The notes: generated by a model from the sequence alone, not told the origin. A DNA stretch of 64,000 nucleotides from Maricaulis maris (GCF_003634045.1 NZ_RBIM01000001.1:248001-312000), one strand, 5' to 3'; numbered from the stretch's first letter, positions 18,077 to 27,366 are shown. Made by a program: numbers and translations.

Positions 18077-19072
18077 TCAGGGTCTCCGGAAGTCGCCCTC
18101 ACCGAGCGTGATGCGGGCACCGCCCTCGCTGGGCTGGGTGATGCGGCGGAAATCGGCGGCGGTGTAGCCACGGTCGGCACAGTCACGGCGCCCCTCGGCG
18201 ACAAAGCGGGCCGGTGCGATGCAAAAGCCCTCATCGCCCTCGGTCAGGCCGCGTCGCCCGGCGGTATTGATGCGCTCGGCATAGTAAAAAGTGTTGGCCG
18301 TCTCCAGCCGGGTGGCCAGAACACGCGCGCACTCACCGGCATGGATACGCCACCAGCCGCGGGACTGCCAGATCGTGCCAACCTGGTGTCCGATTGCGAC
18401 AGCAATGTCGCCGTCGGCCTCATTGCACACGCTCAGGCCACTGGCGGCGTTGCGGCCCAGGGCGCGAGCCTCCAGCGCGTCAATCAGCGCATCATCGGAG
18501 GGGCGGCTGGCAAGACCGGCATCGCTGAGAAAACTGCTGATCGAGCGGGCGGTCGAGCGACCGCTCAACCCATCGACCGCCGTGATCGGATAGCCGGCCG
18601 ATTGCAGCAGGCGCTGGATGCCGGCGACGCTGGCACGGATGCCGAAATCGATCGGTTCGACCAGCACGGTGCGCTCGCGGTCATCGCCTTCCCGGATAAA
18701 AAAGTCGCGTGAGGCCAGGCCGAGCGAGGCGCAGCGCGTGTTGGCCACGACTTCGAAATCCGCCTCATCGACACACAGCGGCACGGTGCCGCGCCATTCG
18801 CGCACACCGCCGAGATAGGCGATGGAGGATTTGGCGTAGAAGAAGATCGGTTGGTCGCCATCGAGATCGACATCACTGGCGACAGTGGTGCAATCGCCCG
18901 GACGCAATCGGGTCCAGCCCTCGATCGCGACGCCCCCATCGACCGGCCATGCCGTCGCGGCTTCGACGATATAGCTGGTTTCATTGCACAGTTCGGCCGC
19001 ATCGGCGCGTTCTGTCGTCGCAAGGGTCAGGGCGGGCAGGGCGAACAGCGCCGGGATCAGGAAACGCAACAT
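18077..19072 (-). CDS. Exported DUF1036 protein
   Basis: 331 aa from the ATG at 19072, which gives a signal peptide ending at ADAAEL (about residue 26). Two Cys-containing DUF1036-type segments flank a middle part: the first has LCNETSYIVEAATAW and GWTRLRPGDC, the second LSVCNEADGDIAVAIGH and GWWRIHAGEC. Between them, about residues 135-200, is a peptidoglycan-binding-like helix set (GIQRLLQSAGYPITAVDGLSG). The paired domain layout suggests an internal duplication. It lies between engB and the HAD gene with 1-7 bp gaps. Function unknown; a periplasmic location is inferred. Confidence 0.8.
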   Translation of the reverse strand: MLRFLIPALFALPALTLATTERADAAELCNETSYIVEAATAWPVDGGVAIEGWTRLRPGDCTTVASDVDLDGDQPIFFYAKSSIAYLGGVREWRGTVPLCVDEADFEVVANTRCASLGLASRDFFIREGDDRERTVLVEPIDFGIRASVAGIQRLLQSAGYPITAVDGLSGRSTARSISSFLSDAGLASRPSDDALIDALEARALGRNAASGLSVCNEADGDIAVAIGHQVGTIWQSRGWWRIHAGECARVLATRLETANTFYYAERINTAGRRGLTEGDEGFCIAPARFVAEGRRDCADRGYTAADFRRITQPSEGGARITLGEGDFRRP

Positions 19073-19079
19073 GCCCCTG

Positions 19080-19727
19080 TCATCCCATGTCGGGCAGCAA
19101 GGCGACAATCTCGGCCCGCAGCTGGTCGACGCCGTCCTGCTTGGCGCTGGATGTGGCGACGACGCGTGGGAAGGCGGCCGGGCGTTTGGCGATCTTCTCG
19201 CCGGTCTCGCCGATCAGTCGGGCGACAGCCGGCGGTTTGATCTTGTCGGTCTTGGTCAGCACGACCTGATAGCTCACCGCGGCCTCGTCGAACACGTCCA
19301 TGATCTTCAGGTCGACATCCTTGAGGCCGTGACGGCTGTCGATCAACAGGTAGACGCGTTTGAGATTGACCCGGCCGCGCAGGAAGGCGCGTGTCAGGCG
19401 GGTCCATTTCTCGACCACCGGCTTGGGCGCCTTGGCATAGCCATAACCGGGCAGGTCAACGATGCGCAGGTCGCCGCCTTCGACATTGAAGAAGTTCAGC
19501 TCGCGCGTCCGCCCAGGCTCGCCCGAGGCGCGCGCGAGGCCCTTCTGGTTGGTCAGGGCATTGATCAGCGAGGATTTGCCGACATTCGAGCGACCGGCAA
19601 AGGCAATCTCGATTCGGTCCGGTTCGGGCAGATGATCCAGCGCAACTGCACCCATCAGGAAGGTGCAGGGGCGCGAGAAGAAACGCCGTCCGAGGCCGAT
19701 GTCGAGGTCGTCGCTACCGTCGGTCAG
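19080..19727 (-). CDS. engB: Ribosome-biogenesis GTPase YsxC/EngB
   Basis: The GTPase motifs are complete: G1 [10 protein letters not shown]2 region GRT, G3 DLPGYG, G4 TKTDK and G5 SSA. Family members help assemble the large ribosomal subunit. The first ATG (19655) would remove the family's N-terminal segment, yet the codons before it read [19 protein letters not shown], which is family-like. No ATG, GTG or TTG exists upstream before an in-frame stop. A CTG at 19727 with GGAG 7 nt before it gives a 215-aa protein starting MTDGSDD, so I chose that start. It overlaps nothing but lies 3 bp after the yidC stop. Confidence 0.88.
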   Translation of the reverse strand: MTDGSDDLDIGLGRRFFSRPCTFLMGAVALDHLPEPDRIEIAFAGRSNVGKSSLINALTNQKGLARASGEPGRTRELNFFNVEGGDLRIVDLPGYGYAKAPKPVVEKWTRLTRAFLRGRVNLKRVYLLIDSRHGLKDVDLKIMDVFDEAAVSYQVVLTKTDKIKPPAVARLIGETGEKIAKRPAAFPRVVATSSAKQDGVDQLRAEIVALLPDMG

Positions 19728-19729
19728 GG

Positions 19730-21511
19730 TCAGTCTCCGCGGTCCCGTTTCATCAGGCGGGCGATCAACTTGTCGACCTGGGTCTCATTCCCGTGACGCC
19801 GCATGATGATGTATTGCTGCAGCACCGACAGGAAGTTGTTCCAGGCCCAGTAGATCACCAGGCCGGCCGCGAACGGGGCCAGGATGAAGGTGAAGACGAT
19901 CGGCAGGAAGGCGAAGATGCGCGCCTGCATCGGGTCCGGCGGCGGCGGGTTGAGCGCCTGCTGCGCCGCCATGGTCAGGCCCATGATGATCGGCCAGACG
20001 CCAATGCCCAGAATGCCCCCGATCAGCCAGATGCCGGACGGGTCGTAGGGGATCAGGCCGAACAGGTTCCAGATATTGGTCGGGTCGGCGGCCGACAGGT
20101 CACGGATCCAGCCAAAGAAGGGCGCGTGGCGCATTTCGATGGCGTTGAACAGGGTCTGGTAGAGCGCAAAGAAGATCGGGATTTGCGGCAGGATCGGCAG
20201 GCAACCGGCCAGCGGGTTGATCTTCTCGGTGCGGTAAAGCTCCATCAACGCCTGCTGCTGCTTTTGTTGGTCCGAGGCGTAGCGCTCCTTGATGTCGGCC
20301 ATTTTCGGCTGCACGGCCTTCATCTTCGCCATCGAGGCGTAGGCGCGGTTGGCCAGCGGGAACATGACAATCTTGACCATCAGGGTCAGCGCCAGGATGG
20401 CGAGGCCGAATTGACCCAGGGCGCCTTCCAACATGGTGAGCAGCCAGACGAAAGGCCGCGTCAGGAACCACAACCAGCCCCAATTGATCGCCATGTCAAA
20501 ACGCTCGATGCCGACCACGTCCTGGACTTGCTGCAACACGCCAAGTTCCTTGGCGCCGGCGAAAATCCGTGTCGTGGAGGCCAGGCTTTCGCCAGCCGGA
20601 ACAGCGATGGCCTGTTCGACATAGCTGGCTTCAAAGGCATCAATCTCGCCGCGTTCAATGGTGCGGAAGCGGGCCGTGAAGGGACGGTCCTGATCGGGAA
20701 TGGCCGCCGCCATCCAGTAACGCTGGGTCACGCCGACCCAGCCGCCAGTGCCGCTGTCCTCGGTCTGATTGCCGTCTTCCAGCTTGCCGAAACTGCTGCG
20801 CACCATGGCGCCATCGACGACAGCCAGGGCGCCTTCGAAGACGGCCATGTTGCGCGTCTCGTCTTCCGGGCGACCCTCATGGCGCACCAGGCCATAGCGC
20901 GACAACTCGACTTCCTGGCCGGAATTATTGGTGACCACGTCGGTGAGCGTGAAAAGATAATTCTCGTCGACCGAGATGACGCGCTCGAAATGCAGGCCTG
21001 ACGGGCTGTCATAGGTCAGGGTGACCGGCGTATCCGGGGTCAGGGTCGAGCCTGACGCGAGCGTCCATTCGGTGGCGCCACCCGGCAGGTCATTGAAACC
21101 GGCCGTGCCCGAGGTCCAGCCATCACGGGCGTAGAAGACATGGTCGCTGCCGATCGGGTTGAGCAGGGCGACCGGCGTCGGGTCGTCAATCGTTTCGCTG
21201 TGGCGACGCAGGCGGATATCGTCGAGACGGGCCCCGGTCAGCGACAGCGAGCCGAGCACGGCCGGGGCATCGATGACGACACGTTGATTGCCGGTCAGCG
21301 CGGTTTCGCGGTCGACCGTCGTCGGGGCGGCCGGTTCCAAGGCTGAGGCAGGAAGGTCCGGATCGGCGAGTTGGCCGGCCGCTTCAACGGCGGCTTCTTG
21401 TTCGGCGCGGCGCTCTTCCTCGGCCGGCCCCATGACGAAGACCTGATAGCCAGTCAGGATCACCAGGATCAGGCCCAGTGCGATAAACAGGTTGCGTTGA
21501 TCTTCGCCCAT
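19730..21511 (-). CDS. yidC: Membrane protein insertase YidC
   Basis: 593 aa. TM1 is at about residues 8-26, followed by a large periplasmic beta-sandwich (about 30-355) and the conserved insertase core: TM2 near 375-400 ([22 protein letters not shown]), the cytoplasmic hairpin with [11 protein letters not shown], then [26 protein letters not shown] and [23 protein letters not shown]. The hydrophilic groove arginine lies in the TM2 region. It inserts membrane proteins with or without SecYEG. The order rpmH-rnpA-yidC-engB is classical; no yidD is present between rnpA and yidC, which are only 6 bp apart. Confidence 0.97.
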   Translation of the reverse strand: MGEDQRNLFIALGLILVILTGYQVFVMGPAEEERRAEQEAAVEAAGQLADPDLPASALEPAAPTTVDRETALTGNQRVVIDAPAVLGSLSLTGARLDDIRLRRHSETIDDPTPVALLNPIGSDHVFYARDGWTSGTAGFNDLPGGATEWTLASGSTLTPDTPVTLTYDSPSGLHFERVISVDENYLFTLTDVVTNNSGQEVELSRYGLVRHEGRPEDETRNMAVFEGALAVVDGAMVRSSFGKLEDGNQTEDSGTGGWVGVTQRYWMAAAIPDQDRPFTARFRTIERGEIDAFEASYVEQAIAVPAGESLASTTRIFAGAKELGVLQQVQDVVGIERFDMAINWGWLWFLTRPFVWLLTMLEGALGQFGLAILALTLMVKIVMFPLANRAYASMAKMKAVQPKMADIKERYASDQQKQQQALMELYRTEKINPLAGCLPILPQIPIFFALYQTLFNAIEMRHAPFFGWIRDLSAADPTNIWNLFGLIPYDPSGIWLIGGILGIGVWPIIMGLTMAAQQALNPPPPDPMQARIFAFLPIVFTFILAPFAAGLVIYWAWNNFLSVLQQYIIMRRHGNETQVDKLIARLMKRDRGD

Positions 21512-21517
21512 GAAAAC

Positions 21518-21919
21518 TCAGGCCTCTTGCGCTTTGTGTTCGCGATCGCCCGGGACCTGACCGTCGGCCAGACTCACCAATGCGCTTTCGACATCCCCCA
21601 CCAGGCGCGACCAGTCCCGATCGGGCGTCGTCGCACGTGCGATGAATACATAGTCAATGCCGGGCTGTCCGTGGAGGGGGAGAAGCAGCCGGACAATCTC
21701 CCGCAAACGGCGCTTGGCCCGATTGCGGATGACGGCACCGCCGATCTTGCGGGTGGCGGTGAAGCCGGCCCCGATGGGCGCGTCCTGCAAATGCAAAGAG
21801 CCGTCTCGCGAGCGGGCCTGGATGACCACGCCCGATCGGACGGCTTTTTTACCTTTTGCGACGTGCAAAAATTCGCGCCGCGTTTTCAGCCGTCGGACGG
21901 CAGGAAGCGGCGTTGGCAT
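21518..21919 (-). CDS. rnpA: Ribonuclease P protein component
   Basis: 133 aa from the ATG at 21919; the frame runs on to 22099 through rpmH. The RNR-type signature IRNRAKRRLRE, the central strand GFTATRKIGGAV and the basic N-terminus RRLKTRREFLHVAKG identify the RNase P protein, which helps the RNA subunit process tRNA 5' ends. It follows rpmH after 5 bp and precedes yidC after 6 bp. Confidence 0.95.
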   Translation of the reverse strand: MPTPLPAVRRLKTRREFLHVAKGKKAVRSGVVIQARSRDGSLHLQDAPIGAGFTATRKIGGAVIRNRAKRRLREIVRLLLPLHGQPGIDYVFIARATTPDRDWSRLVGDVESALVSLADGQVPGDREHKAQEA

Positions 21920-21924
21920 CGTCC

Positions 21925-22059
21925 TTAAGCGGACAGACGCTTGCGGCCCTTGGCCCGGCGGCGAGCCAGGATAATACGGCCAGATTTCGTCGCCATGCGC
22001 GCACGGAAGCCGTGCCGGCGCTTGCGGACTAGCTTGGACGGCTGAAAAGTACGTTTCAC
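21925..22059 (-). CDS. rpmH: 50S ribosomal protein L34
   Basis: 44 aa, starting at a GTG (22059) with GGAG 7 nt upstream. The sequence is the standard L34: [20 protein letters not shown], then a [18 protein letters not shown] tail. A strong promoter lies 38 nt before the start. This is the first gene of the minus-strand run to dapD. Confidence 0.97.
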   Translation of the reverse strand: MKRTFQPSKLVRKRRHGFRARMATKSGRIILARRRAKGRKRLSA

Positions 22060-22463
22060 GGTCGCGCTCCATCGGCATGCAATTCGAGAGCGGCGGCAAT
22101 TACGCGCTTGAAGCCGCGGCGTCAAGCGTTCATGCCCCCTGTCGCGCAGGAGAATGACATGTCGGACGCGCCTGTCCAACCATTGTCGGCGCCGCCGGAT
22201 CGCCGGAACCGGCTGCCAGGGGAGAGCTGCCCGGTGGATGGCAGCGATTATGGCCCGGCTTTCGTGCTGCTGTACATCATCAGCCGGCCTTCGCCGGACT
22301 CGCAGTGCATTGCGGACCGGGTCTGCCGCAGAGAGAACGTCGGCCGATCCGATTCCGCCGGGCGGCAAGGTTGCCGCTGTCGCACCCATTTGATGTCATC
22401 GCGCTCGACATGGCCATCAAAAGCAGGCGCCTTGCCGGGCAAATCGCTCTAGGCTATCCGCGA
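22060..22463. other. 404-bp divergent intergenic region
   Basis: It separates rpmH (minus) from the histidine kinase (plus). The rpmH promoter is at 22097-22125. An open frame on the plus strand from 22159 to 22452 (97 codons) has a ribosome-binding site (CAGGAG) but no family resemblance; it is left unannotated. No RNA gene was recognised. Confidence 0.6.
22097..22125 (-). promoter_or_regulatory. Sigma-70-type promoter of the rpmH operon
   Basis: On the minus strand TTGACG (-35), a 17-nt spacer and TAATTG (-10) precede rpmH. The -10 is 38 nt from the GTG start. This is the clearest housekeeping promoter in the window. Confidence 0.7.
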
Positions 22464-23942
22464 ATGCCGATGTCCATTGAACCATCCTCCTCCAGCGACG
22501 ATCCAGCTCGCCCCGATGCCGCGCCGCTCGTCGGTGTCCTCGACAATTTGCGGGCGCAATTGCTGATGGTGACGCTGGGTCTGGTCACGGTCGGCCTCGT
22601 GCTGGTCTATTTCCCGGCGGCGGCGAGCTTCCGGCTGCAATGGATGACAGACCGCGCCGAAGCGGCCCACCTGGCCGCCCTGGCGGCGGATGTGGCACCC
22701 GGCGGGGCTCTCGGCGAGGAAGAAGTGCGGGCGCTCCTGATGGGGGCTGACGCGGTCGCTGTGGCACGCGTCCGCAATGGCATGAACGAGTTGGTGCTCT
22801 ATTCCGGCCCGATCGGCGAAGGGCTGGTCGAGAGTGACCTTCGCAAGGCGGGCTGGTTCACGCATATCCGCGATACGATCGAGACCTTGAACGCGCCTGA
22901 CGACCGGCTGCTGCGCATCCGGGCCCACCCGATGGGCGCGCCGGACGAGTTGATCGATGTGATTGTCCGCGAAGCGCCGCTGCACGCTGCCCTGCGCGAG
23001 TTTTCACGCCGCTTGCTCATCTATGCCAGCCTTGCGGCGATCATTGTCGGTGCTGTGCTTTATTGCGCGCTTTTCTTTCTCTTTGTCCGGCCGATGCGCC
23101 GTTTGGCCGGCGCGATGACGCATTTCCGGGAAGATCCGGCAGATCCCGCCCGCATGATCCGGCCCGGCGCCGCGCGCAATGAGATTGGCCAGGCGGAGCA
23201 TGAACTGGCCCGCATGCAGGCTGATGTCCGCCAAGCGCTGTTGCAACGCGAACGCCTGGCCGCGCTCGGCGGTGCCGTCGCCAAGATCAATCACGACCTG
23301 CGCAATGTTCTGGCCAGTGCCCAGCTCGTTTCCGACCGGTTGGCCATGGACAGTGATGACCGGGTTCGCGGCATGGGCGAGCGCTTGGTGCGGGCGGTCG
23401 ATCGGGGCGTCCGCCTGTGCGAGGCGACGCTGGAATTTGGTCGGGCCGAGGAAAGCGCCCCGGTGCGTCAACCGATCGCGGCCCGTGCCCTGCTCGAAGA
23501 GGTTGCCGGTGACGCGATGCTCGCCGAGGGCGATGTCGTCTGGACCAATGATATCGGTGATGAATTGCGGCTTGATGCCGATCCCGACCAAGCGCATCGC
23601 CTCTTTCTCAACCTGTGCCGTAACGCCATCCAGGCGATGCAGTCGGTCGAGGGCGAACGGCGTCTGTCCGCCCGTGCCACGGCGATGCCGCTGGTTGCCG
23701 ACGGATCAGGCGAAATCCGCATCGAGATCGCCGATAGCGGCCTTGGCGTGCCGCCCAAGGCGCGTGAACGCCTCTTCCAGGCCTTCAGCGGCTCGACACG
23801 GCGTGGCGGCAGCGGGCTGGGCTTGTCGATTGCCCGCGAGCTGGCGCGTGCCCATGGCGGTGATGTCGATCTGGTCACCACAGGTGACGCCGGCACGGTT
23901 TTCGCCGTTCGCCTGCCTGCGGCCCCGCCGGTGCGCCCCTGA
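22464..23942 (+). CDS. Membrane-bound sensor histidine kinase, atypical H-box
   Basis: 492 aa from the ATG at 22464 (22470 is an alternative). Two membrane segments, about 32-52 and 188-215, flank a roughly 135-residue sensor domain without recognisable family. A HAMP-like linker leads to the H-box INHDLRNVLASAQL. This resembles the HPK4-like or phosphatase-type HisKA variants rather than the usual HELRTPL. The ATP site has NAIQAMQS (N-box), EIADSGLGVPP (G1) and RRGGSGLGLSIAREL (G2). No response regulator is adjacent. Its stop abuts the stop of ggt with no gap. Confidence 0.88.
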   Translation: MPMSIEPSSSSDDPARPDAAPLVGVLDNLRAQLLMVTLGLVTVGLVLVYFPAAASFRLQWMTDRAEAAHLAALAADVAPGGALGEEEVRALLMGADAVAVARVRNGMNELVLYSGPIGEGLVESDLRKAGWFTHIRDTIETLNAPDDRLLRIRAHPMGAPDELIDVIVREAPLHAALREFSRRLLIYASLAAIIVGAVLYCALFFLFVRPMRRLAGAMTHFREDPADPARMIRPGAARNEIGQAEHELARMQADVRQALLQRERLAALGGAVAKINHDLRNVLASAQLVSDRLAMDSDDRVRGMGERLVRAVDRGVRLCEATLEFGRAEESAPVRQPIAARALLEEVAGDAMLAEGDVVWTNDIGDELRLDADPDQAHRLFLNLCRNAIQAMQSVEGERRLSARATAMPLVADGSGEIRIEIADSGLGVPPKARERLFQAFSGSTRRGGSGLGLSIARELARAHGGDVDLVTTGDAGTVFAVRLPAAPPVRP

Positions 23943-25694
23943 TCAGGGCTGGCGGGCCTGGCCTTCGCGGCGTGGGTCGGCGCCGCCGATCAGGGTTCCG
24001 TCTTCCAGCCGACGCACGATATGCAGGCCGGAATTCTCGCCGCGATTGGCATCCAGCGTGAAACCGAGCGCGGCCAGGCCGGCAAGGATATTCGCATCCA
24101 TGCCATCCTCGACCCGAACGATATCGCCCCGTGCAACGACATTGGGTAGCTCGATCGCCTGTTGTGGTGTCAGCCCCCAATCGAGCATGCCGACCAGCGT
24201 CTTGGCGGTATAGGCGATGATGGAGGAGCCGCCGGGTGAGCCGGTGGCCAGCACGAACTCGCCGTCGCGATCAAAGACGATGGTCGGTGACATCGACGAG
24301 CGCGGCCGTTTGCCGCCCTCGGGCGCATTCGGCACGACACGGCCTTCGGCATCGGTCGGTGCGCGCGAGAAATCGGTGAGCTGGTTGTTGAGAAAGAAAC
24401 CGCCGGCCATGCGATGGCTGCCGAACACGCTTTCAACGGTTGTGGTCATCGACACGACGTCGCCATCGCTGTCCACGATCACGAAATGGCTGGTGCCGGG
24501 TGAATCCGGGGTCGCGTCGGCGCCTGGCTCGCTCACACCATCGGGGATGCCTGGTACCGATGTTGGCAATGCGGTGGTCCGGCTAATGCCCAGGGCGCGG
24601 CGATTGATGTAGTCGGCGTCCAGCAGCCCGGCGACCGGCACGTCGACAAAATCAGCATCCGCGACATAGGCGTCGCGGTCGGCATAGGCGAGGCGGCTGG
24701 CCTCGATGAAGCGCCGCCAGCCTTCAACCGTGTCTGGGCCGGTTGCAGTCATGTCATAGGGTTCGAGCAGGCCCAGGATCTCGTTGACGGTGATCCCGCC
24801 GGACGCCGGCGGCGGCGCGCCGCACACCGTCCATTCGCGATAATCGCGGCAGAGCGCATCGCGCCGTACAGCTTGGTAGGCGGCCAGATCGGTCAGGGTC
24901 AGTCCGCCGGGGCGCGGCTCGTCCTGGACCGCGTCGATAATCGCGGCGGCCAGGGGGCCTTCATAAAGCGCCCGCCAGTCGGCCGCGAGCGCGCGCGTGG
25001 TCTCGGCATAGGCCGGATTGCGCAACAGATGGCCGGCGGGAAGCGGTGTGCCGTCATCGGTGAAGAAATAGTCGCGCGAGGCCGGCCACTCATCCAGTGG
25101 CCCGCGCGGTGCCATGCCGGCGATGAAGCCGGCCAGGCGCGGCGAAATCTCGAAACCGTCTTCGGCCAAGCCGGTCGCCGCATCAAAGCCATCGGCCCAA
25201 TCCAGCGCGCCGTGGTCGGCATGGGCCATTGCCAGCATTGCGACAGCGCCCGGCACACCGATGGAATGGCCGGAGAGGACTGATTCCACGAAGCCGAGCG
25301 GCTGGCCATTCAGGTCAAGGAAAAGCTCGGGCGTGGCGGTCGCCGGGGCCGTTTCGCGCCCGTCATATACGGTGAGGTCGCCCGACTGGGCGTCGTAATA
25401 GAGCAGGAAGGCACCGCCGCCGAGGCCGGAACTTTGCGGTTCGACCAGTCCCAGCACACTTTGCACGGCAATGGCGGCATCAATCGCGTCGCCGCCGGCA
25501 CGCAAGGCGTCCAGCCCGGCTTCAACGGCATGGGGATTGGCGGCAGCGACCATGGCCGGACCGCTCGCGCTGGTGACCTCGGCCTCAATTCCTGCCCCGG
25601 CATTGGTCTCCGGCATTGCCTCGTCGGCGCTGGAGCAACTGGCAAGAATGAGCCCACCGGCGAGCGCGGTGGTGGCGAACAGGAAACGCAGCAT
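23943..25694 (-). CDS. ggt: Gamma-glutamyltransferase, lipoprotein-type
   Basis: 583 aa. A lipobox (LILASC, Cys20) marks it as a periplasm-facing lipoprotein. The autocleavage nucleophile Thr401 lies in GTSHF, and the Arg of the substrate site is in DGRETAP (111-117). FLNNQLTDF, GKRPRSSMSP and GSPGGSSI complete the active-site signature. The proenzyme splits itself before Thr401 into two chains; it cleaves gamma-glutamyl bonds, chiefly of glutathione. It is divergent from the P1-family peptidase gene with 64 bp between starts. Confidence 0.95.
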   Translation of the reverse strand: MLRFLFATTALAGGLILASCSSADEAMPETNAGAGIEAEVTSASGPAMVAAANPHAVEAGLDALRAGGDAIDAAIAVQSVLGLVEPQSSGLGGGAFLLYYDAQSGDLTVYDGRETAPATATPELFLDLNGQPLGFVESVLSGHSIGVPGAVAMLAMAHADHGALDWADGFDAATGLAEDGFEISPRLAGFIAGMAPRGPLDEWPASRDYFFTDDGTPLPAGHLLRNPAYAETTRALAADWRALYEGPLAAAIIDAVQDEPRPGGLTLTDLAAYQAVRRDALCRDYREWTVCGAPPPASGGITVNEILGLLEPYDMTATGPDTVEGWRRFIEASRLAYADRDAYVADADFVDVPVAGLLDADYINRRALGISRTTALPTSVPGIPDGVSEPGADATPDSPGTSHFVIVDSDGDVVSMTTTVESVFGSHRMAGGFFLNNQLTDFSRAPTDAEGRVVPNAPEGGKRPRSSMSPTIVFDRDGEFVLATGSPGGSSIIAYTAKTLVGMLDWGLTPQQAIELPNVVARGDIVRVEDGMDANILAGLAALGFTLDANRGENSGLHIVRRLEDGTLIGGADPRREGQARQP

Positions 25695-25758
25695 CTAACT
25701 TGCCCCTCAGCAATGTCCGGTCAGACTGGACCCACAACACACAGATAAGAGGCCGGTC

Positions 25759-26754
25759 ATGTCAATGCCAGCACCCCGCAACAGCCTGACCGATATTGCC
25801 GGTCTGCGCGTCGGACAGGTCCATGATGCAGCGGTGCGCACGGGTGTGACCGTGATCCTGCCTGACCAGCGCGCGGTGTGCGCCGTCGACGTTCGCGGTG
25901 GCGGGCCGGGCACGCGCGAGACCGACGCCCTGGCCAGTCACACCCTGGTTGATGCTGTCGATGCGATCGTGCTGTCTGGCGGTTCCTCCTATGGCCTGGC
26001 CGCCGCCGATGGTGTCGCCGCGGCGCTGGGCGCGCGCGGCGATGGTTTCGGCCTGTTCGACATGCCCGGCGTACCCAAATCCCCGGTCGTTCCCTCGGCC
26101 ATCCTCTATGATCTCGCCAATGGCGGCGACAAGGCATGGGGTGAGGAGCCGCCCTATCGCAGGCTCGGGAAACAGGCGCTGGCGGCGGTCTCCGACGAGG
26201 TCGAGCTGGGCGCTTTCGGCGCCGGCCATGGCGCCCGGGCCGGTCTGCATGCGGGCGGGACCGGCAGCGCCAGTCTCCAACTGTCGGGCGAGGGCGGGCG
26301 CGTTGCCGCGCTGGTCTGTGTCAATAGTTTTGGTTCGGTCACCTTGCCTGGCGCCGACGATGTTTACTGGGCCTGGCCCCATGAGATCGGCAGCGAGTTC
26401 GGCGGTCGCCGCCCGGCCGCTGGCTGGCGGGCCGGCGCCGAAGACTGGGGCGCCGCCAAGATGCAGCCAGGCCCGCGTGAAAACACCACCATTGCCGTCG
26501 TCGCCACCGATGTCGCGCTCACCCCGTCACAGGCCAAACGCTTGGCCATCATGGCTCAGGACGGGCTCGCCCGTGCCATCCGCCCGGTTCACACCCCGTT
26601 CGATGGTGACGTCGTTTTTGCGCTGTCGACGGCGGCCAAACCGCTGGGCGAGGGGGGAGAAATTGCGCTCGCACGGCTCGGATCCGCCGCTGCCGACTGC
26701 CTTGCCCGCGCCGTCGCCCGCGGCGTCCACGCTGCCCGCACCGCCAGCGATTGA
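25759..26754 (+). CDS. P1/DmpA-family peptidase (peptidase S58)
   Basis: 331 aa. The family pattern is clear: VGQVHD with TGVTVILP, RGGGPGTRETD, DAIVLSGGSSYGLAAADGV, and VNSFGSV. Proteins of this family cleave themselves to expose a nucleophile at the new N-terminus. Here the junction is most likely Asn242-Thr243 in RENTTIAVVATD, as in the NylC branch rather than Gly-Ser as in DmpA. Activities in the family include beta-aminopeptidase, D-aminopeptidase and cyclic-amide hydrolase. No signal peptide is visible. Confidence 0.88.
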   Translation: MSMPAPRNSLTDIAGLRVGQVHDAAVRTGVTVILPDQRAVCAVDVRGGGPGTRETDALASHTLVDAVDAIVLSGGSSYGLAAADGVAAALGARGDGFGLFDMPGVPKSPVVPSAILYDLANGGDKAWGEEPPYRRLGKQALAAVSDEVELGAFGAGHGARAGLHAGGTGSASLQLSGEGGRVAALVCVNSFGSVTLPGADDVYWAWPHEIGSEFGGRRPAAGWRAGAEDWGAAKMQPGPRENTTIAVVATDVALTPSQAKRLAIMAQDGLARAIRPVHTPFDGDVVFALSTAAKPLGEGGEIALARLGSAAADCLARAVARGVHAARTASD

Positions 26755-26795
26755 GATGTGCTGCACGTCGCTGTGCAATTGCCGCAATCGGGGAC

Positions 26796-26824
26796 TTGCC
26801 ATCAGCAAAACCCGGGGCTAGGTT
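26796..26824 (+). promoter_or_regulatory. Likely promoter of tRNA-Arg
   Basis: TTGCCA, a 17-nt spacer and TAGGTT lie 42 nt upstream of the tRNA. The elements fit sigma-70 spacing but the -10 is weak. Confidence 0.45.
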
Positions 26825-26865
26825 CCGCGCCTCTTCGGGGCTGAGGCCTTGGAGTGACACGGTCT

Positions 26866-26942
26866 GCACCGGTAGCTCAGCTGGATAGAGCACCAGACTA
26901 CGAATCTGGGGGTCGGGAGTTCGAATCTTCCCCGGTGCGCCA
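26866..26942 (+). tRNA. tRNA-Arg (anticodon ACG)
   Basis: A complete 77-nt cloverleaf with encoded CCA: acceptor GCACCGG pairs with CCGGTGC, D-arm AGCTCAGCTGGATAGAGC, anticodon stem CCAGA/TCTGG with loop CTACGAA (anticodon ACG at 26900-26902), T-arm with TTCGAAT, discriminator G and CCA. The A34 is normally deaminated to inosine by TadA, reading CGU, CGC and CGA. Confidence 0.97.
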
Positions 26943-27366
26943 TTTCTTTCTTTGCTCCCGCTCCGCTCGACCCGCGCCTGATGCCAATTTCGGTGCCGGG
27001 GTCGATGCTCACATGGAACGCGCTCAGGGCTGTGGGGTTGAACCTGATCCCTAAAGGTGCGCCATTTCCTCGATCTTACGGCAGCTCGTTATCCGCGCCT
27101 CCGATGGGGCGGATCTTGGTGCCGCATTCCTTGGTGGCCGGTGAAGGCGAAGCTGAATCCGGCATCATGTGACCGATTGTCCTGCCGCGACAGGCTAATC
27201 GGACGTGGCCAGGCGTCCATGAACCCTGTTCGTCGGAGGCGATCCGATAAGCATTTATATAATATGACCTTTTCGCCACCGCTTTAGCCAGCACATCTCA
27301 GCCGATGGTTAAGGTTTGCCGCGCTAGCTGGGGCCATGCTTTTGCTTGAACAAAAAAGGTAGCCCC
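26943..27366. other. 424-bp region after tRNA-Arg, no gene seen
   Basis: It contains a second copy of the tRNA 3' end (27056-27068) and, further on, an AT-rich stretch (about 27247-27277) that probably belongs to the chemoreceptor promoter region. Open frames here are short and unconvincing. Confidence 0.55.
27056..27068 (+). repeat. Duplicated tRNA-Arg 3' end with flank (13-bp direct repeat)
   Basis: GGTGCGCCATTTC is identical to 26934-26946, which covers the last 9 bases of the tRNA including CCA plus four flanking bases. The bases just before it (GGGGTTGAACC) also resemble a degenerate T-arm. This looks like an old attachment-site remnant or the debris of a second tRNA. Confidence 0.6.

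Noticed and set aside
21518-22125. rpmH-rnpA as a marker of the replication origin
   Set aside because: No DnaA-box cluster or dnaA/hemE-type context is present; in alphaproteobacteria this pair is not tied to the origin.
22159-22452. 97-codon plus-strand frame with a ribosome-binding site, upstream of the histidine kinase
   Set aside because: The protein has no recognisable pattern and is probably chance in the divergent gap; left as a possibility only.
26866-27345. An integrated element downstream of tRNA-Arg
   Set aside because: No integrase or cargo gene; only the short duplicated end remains, so it is noted as a possible scar.
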